Part shown: piece after piece, positions 1 to 8,873 of the stretch
Position numbering within the stretch: the first letter of the stretch is position 1
Layout of the letters: each line of letters begins with the position of its first letter
Notes under the pieces: model-generated
Database searches by the model: none
Seen by the model: only the letters and a program-made list of their open reading frames with translations
Told to the model about the DNA's origin: nothing
Translations under genes and position numbers: made by a program
Origin: Marinomonas algicola
GTDB taxonomy: Bacteria > Pseudomonadota > Gammaproteobacteria > Pseudomonadales > Marinomonadaceae
Direction: 5' to 3'
Length of the DNA: 64,000 nt
Assembly: GCF_014805825.1 (NCBI RefSeq)
Contig: NZ_CP061941.1
Location: 1,798,001 to 1,862,000 of the forward strand

Positions 1-1437
1 TCATGTGAGGAGCAAGTGCTTTATGTGAGGACGCACCGCATATCAAAAGAAACTGTTCGGGTAAAATCGAAAAGCGGAAATCGTCGGATTCCATATTCAT
101 TGTTTTTGAACGAGGAAGAGTTGGAAATACTAGGTTCCTGTATCGAGAAAGCAAAAGGGCAGAAAAATAAGTCTGTCCCGCTTTTCTTTGACTCAGTCAA
201 CCCGAAAGAAATACGCCATATGGACAGTCAGTTTAGCCGCGTTATTGAGACACTAAAGCTCGTGACGGGTGAGCCAGATATGCGATTGCACGATGGGAGA
301 CATACTTTTATCAGCTTTACTGCCTCATCACTCGTTCTCGAGGATCGCCAACAAGATCCGATTTCAAAGGTCGTTAAAGAATGGGTGCGCACTGATACAT
401 TTTCTGGTTTTCAAAAACGTTTCATGGAAAGAGCTATCTCCATACCTTCAACGCGCCATGCTTTGTTTCCAGCATTGGCTCTCATGGTCGGCCATTCGAA
501 TGCTACAACAACATTATCATCTTATACTCATCTGATGGAGTATTGGAGGTGGCTGTCCGTTGAACTGGAATTTAAAAGAGTTAAATTATTGGATTGTACA
601 CTTTCTAAGCTTATTCGTGTTGATCGGAAGCGCTTCACAGAGATGAAGAGTGAACAAGGGCTGTCTGCAAGTTATGTCGTACTAAAAAAAACGCAAAAAG
701 AAAGTCCTCTTGAAGAGGAAGCCTATCAAATTGAGTCGTTTGATCAAAAGCCGGCATTAAGCTCTAGGGGCAAAGGCGATGTGACTACTCAAGTCCTCCA
801 GATTCAGAAAATTGAAAGAGCGCTAAGATATCTAGAGGACTCAGAAAGACAGTCTAATGAGACGCCTGATGTAAATCCTGTGGGACCGTCCGACCTGCAT
901 TACGAGTTAACACACTATTATGTTGAAACTGTAAGGCATGCTTATCAGACTGTTTTAACCAATGATGTTTCATATAGAGCATATCAAATACCATCAAATG
1001 AAGAGGGTGTAGAATTTATTGGGCAATCTCGCCTCTATGAAGCAAGAAATTACTTTAAGGATCCTGCTTTTTATAATCTACTAACCCATTTAATTAGTTT
1101 TCAACAATCAAATGAACAAGCATTTTCTGAGCTCAGAAAAGTCTGGGCACAATCATGGTATGACGCCAAAAAGAAGATGTGTATTCCGCTTTCACAGGTT
1201 TGCAATGCAAAAAGTATTTTCTCTACGTGCCTACTGAGCTTTGATTTAGGGGATGAAAGAATAAACCGCCGTGTTGGTGGTGTTGTATATGATTCATTAC
1301 CATTAACAAGGCTTAAGCTAATCGATGAACCTCTTTCAATTCAACAGTTTAGTCACTCGATGTTTCTATTGATGGTTTTGTCAAACCTTATCAACATTGG
1401 CTTGCATTTCCAAAATGAACTTCCAAATAAAAGCTAA
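1..1437 (+). CDS. Large tyrosine recombinase/integrase, C-terminal part (runs off left edge)
   Basis: The reading frame is open from the first base, so the N-terminus lies outside the window. Counting from the GTG at 16, the catalytic domain shows an HxxR box (LHDGRHTF, His92-Arg95), a second histidine in MVGHSNATTT (His160) and the probable nucleophile Tyr170 in SSYTH. These are the hallmarks of phage-type tyrosine recombinases, which cut and rejoin DNA at short attachment sites. About 300 residues follow the tyrosine, far longer than in ordinary integrases, with no domain I recognise. The gene ends 220 bp before a tRNA-Val 3' fragment, which is the position expected for the integrase of a tRNA-targeted island. 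Function is clear; the subfamily is not. Confidence 0.75.
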   Translation, partial: SCEEQVLYVRTHRISKETVRVKSKSGNRRIPYSLFLNEEELEILGSCIEKAKGQKNKSVPLFFDSVNPKEIRHMDSQFSRVIETLKLVTGEPDMRLHDGRHTFISFTASSLVLEDRQQDPISKVVKEWVRTDTFSGFQKRFMERAISIPSTRHALFPALALMVGHSNATTTLSSYTHLMEYWRWLSVELEFKRVKLLDCTLSKLIRVDRKRFTEMKSEQGLSASYVVLKKTQKESPLEEEAYQIESFDQKPALSSRGKGDVTTQVLQIQKIERALRYLEDSERQSNETPDVNPVGPSDLHYELTHYYVETVRHAYQTVLTNDVSYRAYQIPSNEEGVEFIGQSRLYEARNYFKDPAFYNLLTHLISFQQSNEQAFSELRKVWAQSWYDAKKKMCIPLSQVCNAKSIFSTCLLSFDLGDERINRRVGGVVYDSLPLTRLKLIDEPLSIQQFSHSMFLLMVLSNLINIGLHFQNELPNKS

Positions 1438-1527
1438 AATCAGTGCTGACATTGCATGATTGTTGTCTGAAACAGCAGTAAGTTACAGCAAATAATTACG
1501 CCCACAAATTACAAGGAGTGATTTTGG

Positions 1528-1632
1528 TTTGAAATTGCAGTACCAGATGATCGGCAAGCTTTATGGTGGGATCAAGGTTATGGCGCGGTTATCTATGTTT
1601 GTGAGCCAAAGAATTGGATAGAACTGGTTTAA
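1528..1632 (+). pseudogene. Short decayed reading frame after the integrase
   Basis: A 34-codon open stretch reading FEIAVPDDRQALWWDQ... and ending at TAA 1630-1632 looks protein-like (tryptophan-rich, no low complexity). It has no start codon: a TGA lies at 1519-1521. A good Shine-Dalgarno-like AAGGAG sits just upstream at 1513-1518, so this may be the frameshifted remainder of a small gene. No family is recognised and it could be chance. Confidence 0.25.
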
Positions 1633-1656
1633 AAGTGCATCAACCATCGCTGATGA

Positions 1657-1706
1657 TTACCTTGACATGGTAGAGGTCGGCGATTCGAATTCGCCTAGTC
1701 CTACCA
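1657..1706 (+). other. 3' fragment of a tRNA-Val(GAC) gene, probable attachment site
   Basis: The stretch folds as the 3' part of a tRNA. It has an anticodon stem-loop TTACC-TTGACAT-GGTAG with anticodon GAC at 1664-1666, variable loop AGGTC, T-arm GGCGA-TTCGAAT-TCGCC, the acceptor 3' strand TAGTCCT at 1696-1702, discriminator A and an encoded CCA at 1704-1706. The D-arm and 5' acceptor strand are missing; the sequence upstream of 1657 does not resemble them. Tyrosine recombinases that target tRNA genes typically cross over near the anticodon loop and leave exactly such a 3' copy at one end of the element. The intact tRNA-Val gene should lie outside the window. Confidence 0.75.
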
Positions 1707-1761
1707 AAATTTTTACTTACTACTTAGTAAGTTACGAAAGCCGAACCCATTCATCAACTAT

Positions 1762-1845
1762 TGTCAGTGAAAGATCGGCATTCTCTCTACCATCATAAGC
1801 CAACATAAAGCTGTATGCTATCCATCACCTACTGTCAGTGAAAGA
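1762..1845 (+). repeat. Pair of direct repeats TGTCAGTGAAAGA
   Basis: The 13-mer TGTCAGTGAAAGA occurs at 1762-1774 and again at 1833-1845, 71 bp apart. The preceding ten bases are also similar (CATCAACTAT against CATCACCTAC). The second copy sits inside an imperfect inverted repeat, CATCACCT...AGGTGGTG, and covers the first possible start codon of the next ORF. The location just past the tRNA fragment suggests recombinase or excisionase sites, but this is inference. Confidence 0.45.
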
Positions 1846-2368
1846 GGTGGTGGGGAGTAACCGAAGCGGCAATGGGCTTCAAATCCGAGTCAGTAAAGGA
1901 GCCATCAAAAAGTTACATAAACAACGCTCAACTCAGCATTCACTTTACAGCCTGACAAGGTTCTTGCTCACCCGTTACCAAGAAGCACAGATCTCGGTAG
2001 AGAAGCGGGACGATTGGCTCTCACGTTCCTTCGAAGAATACAGCGTCGATAATGCTACCGTGAGAGAAATCGATGAAGTCATCAATGTGCCAAATATTGG
2101 GCCTGTCGTGGTGACTCGTCACGCGCTTGAAAGGTTCGTGGAACGGCTTTCAGATGGTGCACATAAGCATCCTTGGAAGGCTTTGTGCTCAAAGTTGCTA
2201 TGCTCAGAGCTAACTAAAACCCAATTGCCAGAAAAAGTTGCTACCCAAAAGGTAAAAAAGTATGCACGAGAGGCCGAGTTCTGGCAACATGTGGGAAGCA
2301 AGATGTACTTTGTTATGGTTACGGGTGACTCAATTAAAACGTTGGTTACGGTTTTTGCAGTAAAGTGA
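1838..2368 (+). CDS. Hypothetical protein, 176 aa
   Basis: No named family is recognised. The first half is basic and helix-rich. The second half contains VVVTRHALERFVERL (about residues 88-102) and ends in a short strand-rich segment, YFVMVTGDSIKTLVTVF. A conserved-looking histidine-helix followed by a C-terminal 'TVxTVx' strand resembles small RNase-toxin-like folds such as BrnT/DUF4258, but the match is only by shape. The GTG start at 1838 lies inside a repeat and has no Shine-Dalgarno sequence; GTG codons at 1847 or 1850 are equally possible. It is a single gene in the accessory island between the attachment site and the NYN gene. Confidence 0.5.
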   Translation: MKEVVGSNRSGNGLQIRVSKGAIKKLHKQRSTQHSLYSLTRFLLTRYQEAQISVEKRDDWLSRSFEEYSVDNATVREIDEVINVPNIGPVVVTRHALERFVERLSDGAHKHPWKALCSKLLCSELTKTQLPEKVATQKVKKYAREAEFWQHVGSKMYFVMVTGDSIKTLVTVFAVK

Positions 2369-2556
2369 GCTAATATAGCATTCGAAATTTCTGAATATTA
2401 CTTACGTGCCAAAAGTAGACCCTCCCGCATAACACGTTTCTGCGCCTTTTTGTTTAGAGTTGTTACTCATAACATTTCTGAACAATCCCATTTGAACAAA
2501 GATTGCTAATGTCGATATAGTGCAACTAAATACATAAAGATGGTTACGTACGGATT

Positions 2557-3279
2557 ATGAGTAACAGAAAAATCGCGGTATTAATTGATTCAGAAAATAC
2601 TCCACACTCAAAGTTAAACCTGATTATTGAAGAACTGTCTAGTTTTGGGCAGATCATCGTTAAACGTGCATATGGCGATTTTTCTACTGAACAACTTAAA
2701 AACTGGAAGCAGCCTTTAAATGAGTTAGCGATTCAAGCTAAACAGCAATTTGCCTATACATCAGGAAAAAACTCGACAGACTCTTTAATGATTATTGATG
2801 CAATGGATCTCTTGTATAGCCAAAGGTTTGATGCTTTTGCTTTGATATCCAGTGATAGTGACTTTACAAGTCTTGCGACGAGATTAAGAGAGTCGGAGAT
2901 ACATGTCATTGGAGTAGGAAAAGCGATGACTCCGACTTCGTTTAAAAACGCTTGTGATGATTTTGTAGCGATAGAGAACTTAAACGCTGATGTTGACCTT
3001 GGGGAGTCGCAACCAAGCTCTAATCAAGACACAGAACGCGAGTTATGGCGATTAATGCATCAGGCTTGGCAGAACTATCGTGATGAATCAGGGTGGGCAA
3101 AACTAGGTGAAATAGGTAAGTACTTAAAGAGACTAAAGCCAGACTTTGACCCTCGAAACTTCGGGCTGAAGAAGTTATCTGACTTTTTTGACAAATATCC
3201 AACGCGTTATAGAACCCGTAATACTAAACGTTCTGGCATGGAGTTTCAGCTGATAACAAAGGCAAGCAAGCAAAAATGA
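2557..3279 (+). CDS. NYN-domain ribonuclease-like protein with OST-HTH/LOTUS domain
   Basis: This 240-aa protein has two domains. Residues 1-145 form a NYN (LabA/DUF88, PIN-like) domain with the acidic active-site residues in place: LIDSENT near residue 10, NSTDSLMIIDAMD near 75, and ISSDSDFTSLA near 98. NYN domains are metal-dependent RNases. Residues 160-235 form an OST-HTH (LOTUS) domain, an RNA-binding winged helix, from LWRLMHQAW to the C-terminus. The expected role is RNA cleavage guided by RNA binding. It is monocistronic, ATG at 2557. Its position in a defence-type island hints at a stress or anti-phage role, which is inference only. Confidence 0.8.
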   Translation: MSNRKIAVLIDSENTPHSKLNLIIEELSSFGQIIVKRAYGDFSTEQLKNWKQPLNELAIQAKQQFAYTSGKNSTDSLMIIDAMDLLYSQRFDAFALISSDSDFTSLATRLRESEIHVIGVGKAMTPTSFKNACDDFVAIENLNADVDLGESQPSSNQDTERELWRLMHQAWQNYRDESGWAKLGEIGKYLKRLKPDFDPRNFGLKKLSDFFDKYPTRYRTRNTKRSGMEFQLITKASKQK

Positions 3280-3405
3280 TGTGCTGCCTTCGTGCATTCG
3301 GTAACTCAAAATTGCCCCTAAATGTGTTTAGATATTAGTTGTCAAATAAGTAAAGTTTAAATTGCTATACATAAATCTAATGTAGCTTTATATCTCGGAA
3401 GGAAA

Positions 3406-3483
3406 ATGATGAATAAAAACGGTTTTCCAAGAAGGGTTCCTAAAAAAGGGGGAATCTCCTCAATGTTCATATTAACTAATTAG
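3406..3483 (+). CDS. Possible 25-aa peptide
   Basis: A short frame, MMNKNGFPRRVPKK..., begins with tandem ATGs at 3406 and 3409 behind a good GGAAGGA ribosome-binding sequence. It ends at TAG 3481-3483. It may be a genuine small peptide or the beginning of a gene lost when neighbouring DNA was rearranged. Nothing else is visible in the 285-bp gap between the NYN gene and the helicase remnant. Confidence 0.2.
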   Translation: MMNKNGFPRRVPKKGGISSMFILTN

Positions 3484-3563
3484 CTGATATAGATTAGAAA
3501 GATTGAAATTTCTACCCAGAAAACTCTAGGGCAGCAGATTTTCATTGCTGACAATAACCTAAA

Positions 3564-3953
3564 TTATTGCTCTATACTTATCACTTCGTAGCCATTTGCC
3601 CTAATCTGTTCTAAATCTTGTTCGCTTAAAGTGATTATATTTTTCGCTGACTTAGAATAACTTCTATGAATTGCCAAACAGAGTAAGTGAGTCGGTCTTG
3701 TCATACCGACATAAAGTACCTTTTTCTTCGCCTCAAAGCCTTTCTTCTTCTTGCCTTTTAATAGAGGCAATAGTTGATTTATATCGTATCCCTTTTTATA
3801 TGTTTCCATAATCAGAGTGGCAGTATGGGTTTCACCTTTTGCTTTATGTATTGTAGAAACAGATATATCTATTGGGATGTCTTCAACAACAAATGAAATT
3901 TTATTCGACTCATTTTTGTTTTTTGGTTGAATCGCCCCCTCTATCTTAGACAC
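3564..3953 (-). pseudogene. gajB: gajB 3' fragment: UvrD-like helicase motifs V and VI
   Basis: This is the detached C-terminal end of the helicase that begins at 6703. Codons upstream of 3924 belong to the inserted IS element, and the GTG at 3953 lies in its inverted repeat. The native part runs from 3924 to the stop at 3564. It contains motif V ([15 protein letters not shown]) and motif VI ([14 protein letters not shown]), which superfamily-1 helicases need for DNA binding and ATP hydrolysis. Joining base 5160 to 3924 keeps the reading frame, giving ...SDYRT-PKNKNES..., so the two pieces were one gene. No independent ribosome-binding site is visible, so expression is unlikely. Confidence 0.85.
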
Positions 3954-3990
3954 TCTTTAACTATATAATGTACTTAAAGAGGAGCCCAAC

Positions 3991-4281
3991 ATGGCCGGCG
4001 AACGATATAACGAAGAATTTAAGATGGCAGCGGTTAAGCAGGTAACTGAAGGTGGTTATTCAATTGCTGATGTTGCTAAGCGTTTAGGGATAACAACTAA
4101 AAGCCTTTATCACTGGCGTGATCGCTATGGCGAAAACGCTCACTCCTACCAAGAAAAACAATCCAATTCTGATGAGTTACGCAGACTTAAAGCAGAACTT
4201 AAGCGTGTAACAGAAGAGCGCGACATCCTAAAGGAAGCCGCCGTGTTCTTTGCCGCCGAGTCGAAGAAAAATACACGTTAA
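3991..4281 (+). CDS. IS3-family OrfA (transposase helix-turn-helix subunit)
   Basis: This 96-aa protein has an N-terminal helix-turn-helix of the transposase-8 type (YNEEFKMAAVKQV...SIADVAKRLGITTKSLYHWRDRYG). A leucine-zipper-like coiled coil follows (DELRRLKAELKRVTEERDILKEAAVFFA). OrfA binds the IS ends and, when fused to OrfB by -1 frameshifting, forms the active transposase. The start ATG at 3991 follows AAAGAGGAG. The A-rich stretch near 4266-4272, just before the stop, is the likely slip region, because the -1 frame continues without interruption into OrfB. Confidence 0.93.
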   Translation: MAGERYNEEFKMAAVKQVTEGGYSIADVAKRLGITTKSLYHWRDRYGENAHSYQEKQSNSDELRRLKAELKRVTEERDILKEAAVFFAAESKKNTR

Positions 4282-4307
4282 TAAAAGCTCGCCGACAGAA
4301 ATACCCT

Positions 4308-5141
4308 GTGCGTACGCTCTGTCGCGCATTAGAAGTCCACCCCAGTGGCTTTTATGCTTGGCTTTCAAACCCCGTTAGCAAACGCGCCAAAGAAGATGAT
4401 TATTTACTGGGTTTCATAAAGCAATATTGGCTAGAAAGTGGCTGTGTTTATGGCTATCGCAAGGTCTATAAAGATTTACGATCAACAGGTGAACAGTGTG
4501 GCAAGAACCGCGTATATCGACTGATGCGAACGGAGGGGCTTCAAGCTCAACGAGGCTATAAGAGGAAAAATAACTATGGCGGTGGAGAACGATCAACGAT
4601 TGCACCTAACCTACTTAACCGAGAGTTTGACGTTGAAAAGCCAAATACCGTTTGGGTAACTGATATTACGTACATTCGTACACGAGAAGGCTGGCTTTTT
4701 CTTGCTGTGATCATTGATCTATTTTCAAGACAAGTAATTGGCTGGTCTATGGATGGCCGTATTAATACAGATTTGGTACTTAATGCTATTACAATGGCTT
4801 GTTGGCGACGCAAGCCAAAGGGTGAGGTTATTGTTCACTCAGACCAAGGGTGTCAATACACGAGCTATGATTGGCAAAGTATGCTTAAAGCTAATAATTT
4901 AGTCCCAAGCATGAGTCGTAGAGGAAACTGCCATGATAATGCGTGTGCAGAAAGCTTTTTTGCACTGTTAAAAAGAGAACGTATTCGTCGTAGAATTTAT
5001 AAGAACAAAGAGGAAGGTAAAGCAGATATATTTAATTATATTGAGCTGTTTTATAATCCAACTCGACGTCATGGAAATAATAATGACTTGTCACCAATGG
5101 AGTATGAAAAGAACTATTTTTTGAAACAAAGCAGTGTCTAG
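4308..5141 (+). CDS. IS3-family OrfB (DDE transposase)
   Basis: This is a 277-aa retroviral-integrase-type (rve) transposase. The DDE triad is visible: D in [13 protein letters not shown] in [12 protein letters not shown] and E in [16 protein letters not shown]. The GTG at 4308 is only the first possible start. The same frame is open upstream and reads [21 protein letters not shown], the classical beginning of OrfB made as an OrfAB fusion after frameshifting from OrfA. The stop TAG at 5139-5141 lies just inside the right inverted repeat. The gene appears intact, so the element may still move. Confidence 0.93.
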   Translation: MRTLCRALEVHPSGFYAWLSNPVSKRAKEDDYLLGFIKQYWLESGCVYGYRKVYKDLRSTGEQCGKNRVYRLMRTEGLQAQRGYKRKNNYGGGERSTIAPNLLNREFDVEKPNTVWVTDITYIRTREGWLFLAVIIDLFSRQVIGWSMDGRINTDLVLNAITMACWRRKPKGEVIVHSDQGCQYTSYDWQSMLKANNLVPSMSRRGNCHDNACAESFFALLKRERIRRRIYKNKEEGKADIFNYIELFYNPTRRHGNNNDLSPMEYEKNYFLKQSSV

Positions 5142-6703
5142 GAAACTAGGAGCGATTCAGGTGTTCTGTAGTCAGAAACTACGGTAATGAGTTTATCTGG
5201 CTCGTATTGGAACCCCATAAAATCAGCCAGTAACTGTAATGATTTTTCAAGATGTAGATTGAGGTCAGCCTTACTGGAAAGCTCATCAATGATGTTAAGT
5301 GAGTTCAATTTTAACCCATCCAGAATAAATTTATTGTTGACCTTCAGGTAGTGAATTAGCGTCCTTACCGTAAACTTACTCTCTTCATTTTGGATTCCTA
5401 TCACACCTAGGTAATGAACTATCAAATCCCAATAAACGTTATTGATAAAGCATGGCGTAATTTCACAACTACTATTGAAAAGCTTATCTCTAATATTGTC
5501 TCCATCAATAAGTTCAGGACGATTTATAGCATGAGAATCGATATAGCTCGGTATGGTGTGATAGTTGTTATCCTTTGCTATATTTCCAATAGCTTTAAAT
5601 ACAGGGTTATCCTCCAAATGCAAGTTGTGTCTCTTAATCAACTCTGCAAACTTATGTAATACCTTATCAATATGAACATCATCGAATACTATGACTACCG
5701 GATTAATGCTTACTTGACTACTACTAACAAGTTTATGATCTGTTATTGAGAAACTGCTAGCTGCCTTGGATATTTTGGGAGACAATCTCTTAGTATCACA
5801 TATCTTAATATGCTCATCATCAACATCCCATGTCAATTCATCTAAACTTTCAAAGTTAAATATTGATTGGTCATTATCACCGATTCTTTGAATGATAGAA
5901 TCCGATTTTCCGAATATCTTTCTCAGTAGTTCAAATTGGCTATTATCTGTATCTTGAGTCTCATCAACAAAAACATATCTGAATCTTGAACTGATGACAC
6001 TTGCTATTTCAGGGACTTCTTTCAGATATTCTTCTGCCAAGTCATAGCAGTGTCTATATGTTAAATAACCTCTTGAGGCTATTTGATTTACAACTTTACT
6101 TTCAAGGTAAGATCTGAGCTGGGCATAAAATGGTCTTGTACTGTTAACCATTGTTTTTTCCCTTCCTCCAGATTGCTTTAACACAATTTTGTCGTCATAT
6201 ACCTCTAAGTTGTCTAAAAACCTCTCAACACTTTTAAAATTATTTTCTTGGCACCGCCCTAATAAAATCTTACCAATCCAGTGGGAATTCATTAAAGAGA
6301 CCAGTTTCTGATTGAATATTTCAGAATCTATTGTCTCGGGCTTTTTCCCAAATATCTTCACATACATAGGTATTGCCAAGTATTTATTAATAAAAGACTG
6401 AAATGTTCCTACATGGTTGGGATATCCAAGAATCTTGCTCCCGTTATGGCCAAGCTTACGTTTGATTTCATCAACAGCAACATTGGTGTGAGTTAGAACT
6501 AAAATGCCACTTTTATCTGGGAACGGCATTTTACTGGCGAGTATATCCAGCTTAGCAACCAATGAGGTAGTTTTCCCTGCCCCCGGACAAGCCTGTATAT
6601 CTTTTGTGACGGAACATTTGATAAACTCTTTACTCCCATCATCGAACTTTAGGGAGAGTTTCTTCTCTACATTTAAAATATCTTGTTCTGTTATCGGACT
6701 CAT
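5138..6703 (-). pseudogene. gajB: gajB 5' part: UvrD-like helicase of a Gabija-type pair, cut by an IS
   Basis: The first 514 codons of a superfamily-1 UvrD/PcrA-type helicase. Walker A is ACPGAGKTT (about residues 38-46) and Walker B is VFVDETQDT (246-252). A [11 protein letters not shown] box (motif III-like) follows. The last seven codons and stop come from the IS element at 3928-5159; motifs V and VI are stranded beyond it. ATG at 6703 lies 2 bp after the stop of the OLD nuclease gene, so the two were translationally coupled. In Gabija, GajB helps GajA respond to phage DNA; without motifs V-VI this copy should have no helicase activity. The restored protein would have 634 residues, longer than the roughly 500 of the Bacillus prototype. 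Confidence 0.85.
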
Positions 6704-6705
6704 AC

Positions 6706-8586
6706 TTATTTGCCCGTCACATTCTTAATCGCATTAACCAAATAGCTAAGGTTTTCATCTGCTTCTACGCCTTCAAAATCGGCGTCAATGATAAAGTCTG
6801 CGAAAACCTGAGCTACAACAGCTTTTGAAATTTTCTTATCGAGCATGATCTTCTTGTAGATATTGTAAGCGATTTCATCAACGCTCAAATTATCTTCATC
6901 TTTCCATTTCTTATATTCGACCTTAGCTTTTTCAATGAATGCAACTTTTTCTTCTTTGTCATACACATAATCATTTGACTTTGTTTTGTGGCAAATATAA
7001 ACAGCTTGGTGGAACAATTCACTTAAACAACTTCTAGCGATGCTATATTCAAGAGTCCAATAAGGCGCAACAAAAGCGGTTATAGGGGCTTCATATTTAT
7101 CTCGAATGCCTTGAGCTGTTTTTGTCCTCATCTCTTCAATCTCTACTGAATTCATTTCAACTTTAATAGTTTTGCCTTCTCCATCTTTAAGATTATTTTC
7201 ATTTGAGTCTTTTTTATTTTTAGTTTGCTTATCTTCATGAATAAAAGGTCTTACATCCACATCAGTTATCAATGAAACATCAAGAATTAATTTTTTTTCG
7301 TCCTGTCTCAAGAATATATTTGAATAGCGCAAGAATGCCGTACTACCTACATTTACAATAGACACACCATGCTGTGAAAGATCACGACCTAACTTTTTGG
7401 CAAAAGAAGGTAGCAAAATATTTTCAGCATCCCCTTCGACTAGAATCACTCCATTGGCAAAAAACAAGTTAGACTTAGTTGAGTCAAGGAAACGCTCCAG
7501 AAATAAATAATCTCCCTTTCTCAGCTTTGTATGCTCTTGGCCCATTGGATATAAACATCCATCTTTGCATAGTACTAAGTTTTTCAATTTGACTTTAGAA
7601 GCCAAGCTAGTGCTATGAGTTGTGAGTATGAACTGAATTTTGTTCTCTTCACAAATCTTTTGAATAGCCTCAATCAGCCTGATTTGTGTTTGTGGATGCA
7701 AATGAGCTTCAATCTCTTCGATCAACCCTAACTTCAACCCCTGATAGTTGCTTTTTTTCAGCAATAATAGCTCTGCGGCTATATACAAAAGGTTATGGGA
7801 ACCAAGACCTTGATTGGTGTTTTCAGATACAGATTGGTTGAATAATCTTAGTGATAACTTTTCTAAAACCGATTTGAGTGAGCTATCACTTACATTAAAC
7901 CTTGAGTTGAGCTTATTGTTTTCAAGAGAAAACTTATCTAGGTATGTGTTTATATCTAAAAGCAACTCTTTCCCATCATGAGTTGTAAAGAATTTTTCTA
8001 TAGCCTTATTCGTCAAGGACATTATTCGAAGTAAGCGATGGCTTTCTTCATCTTCGAAAACATCATGGTTATAAAGAATTTGAGATAAACGAGATCCCTT
8101 TTTCGGTGTTAGTTCGCTTTCAGCATCACGTAGTGGCTTGAGATATGTTGCCCTAAGTAAGTCACGCGCTTCGCCATTAATTGTAGTCCCTTCATCATCA
8201 CTGCCAGCCTTAACCTCGTAAAAGACTCTGCCATTTTTTCTTGTTGCAGATATCCATACCTTCAAGAAGAAATTCTTCTCTTTATCAGTACCTAGCCAAT
8301 CAATAAAGTGCTTTGCAGAGTGTTTATCAAAACCCTTAAAGGTACATTCAACTCGGAATACAGTGGCTCTATGAGATTCGTCTTTGCTTGGTTCTAAATA
8401 GAAGTCTTCAACGCAAGGTCTTAAATACTCGTAACTTTGAGTATTTAACACATACTTAATAGCATCTACAATCGCTGTTTTTCCTGAATCATTTTCACCG
8501 ACTAATAAGTTTAGGCCAGAATTGAACTCAACATCTAACTGTTCATACCTTCGGAAATTTTCCATTTTCAAACAATGTAAATACAT
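6706..8586 (-). CDS. gajA: OLD-family ATP-dependent endonuclease, GajA-like (Gabija)
   Basis: This 626-aa protein joins an ABC-type ATPase to a TOPRIM nuclease. Walker A is GENDSGKT (residues 30-37). The ATPase C-half shows [14 protein letters not shown] (Walker B) and [11 protein letters not shown] (H-loop). The TOPRIM domain starts at [18 protein letters not shown] with its conserved Glu, and ITDVDVRP supplies the DxD motif. OLD nucleases next to a UvrD helicase are class 2 OLD proteins; with GajB they make the Gabija anti-phage system, in which GajA cuts specific DNA when nucleotide levels fall. All motifs are intact here. The start ATG at 8586 follows AAAGGA. Because the partner gene is broken, the system is probably inactive or altered. 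Confidence 0.88.
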   Translation of the reverse strand: MYLHCLKMENFRRYEQLDVEFNSGLNLLVGENDSGKTAIVDAIKYVLNTQSYEYLRPCVEDFYLEPSKDESHRATVFRVECTFKGFDKHSAKHFIDWLGTDKEKNFFLKVWISATRKNGRVFYEVKAGSDDEGTTINGEARDLLRATYLKPLRDAESELTPKKGSRLSQILYNHDVFEDEESHRLLRIMSLTNKAIEKFFTTHDGKELLLDINTYLDKFSLENNKLNSRFNVSDSSLKSVLEKLSLRLFNQSVSENTNQGLGSHNLLYIAAELLLLKKSNYQGLKLGLIEEIEAHLHPQTQIRLIEAIQKICEENKIQFILTTHSTSLASKVKLKNLVLCKDGCLYPMGQEHTKLRKGDYLFLERFLDSTKSNLFFANGVILVEGDAENILLPSFAKKLGRDLSQHGVSIVNVGSTAFLRYSNIFLRQDEKKLILDVSLITDVDVRPFIHEDKQTKNKKDSNENNLKDGEGKTIKVEMNSVEIEEMRTKTAQGIRDKYEAPITAFVAPYWTLEYSIARSCLSELFHQAVYICHKTKSNDYVYDKEEKVAFIEKAKVEYKKWKDEDNLSVDEIAYNIYKKIMLDKKISKAVVAQVFADFIIDADFEGVEADENLSYLVNAIKNVTGK

Positions 8587-8873
8587 TTTTATATCCTTTC
8601 AACAAATGACAAATATACCTTTAATCCATATCGTGATAATGTTGTTTTATAAATCAGAGGGTTACTTTCTGATTAGTTTATCACCCTAACTTAGCTGCAT
8701 ATAGTGTGTTTTTTGATATGTGTACCATATTAAGATTACTCAAAGTAAGTTTTTCCCATAACTTAGTTAATTCATGAACGGCTAAGTAGCAAGTTAGCTA
8801 ACACGTTTTTGTCCAAATCCTAATCAGTAATACATCCACTATCCTCATAGTGACTTTTAAATAGGAGGTCACT

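Larger units (their letters stand above)
3928..5159 (+). mobile_element. IS3-family insertion sequence, IS51-type, 1232 bp
   Basis: The terminal inverted repeats begin TGAATCGC at both ends. The left end continues CCCCTCTATCTTAGACACT and the right end, read inward, TCCTAGTTTCCTAGACACT; the two match over most of the first 27 bases. The flanks carry a 3-bp target duplication, GGT at 3925-3927 and GGT at 5160-5162, as expected for IS3 elements. Inside are orfA and orfB in the usual overlapping arrangement. The copy is intact and has landed inside gajB, which it disrupts. The clean duplication and the still-open host frame on both sides argue for a recent insertion. Confidence 0.92.

Noticed and set aside
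1657..1706. Functional tRNA-Val gene
   Set aside because: The D-arm and 5' acceptor strand are missing upstream of 1657.
3564..3953. Independent 129-aa gene of unknown function
   Set aside because: It is the C-terminal end of gajB. Its first codons come from the IS inverted repeat, and removing the IS joins it in frame to the helicase.
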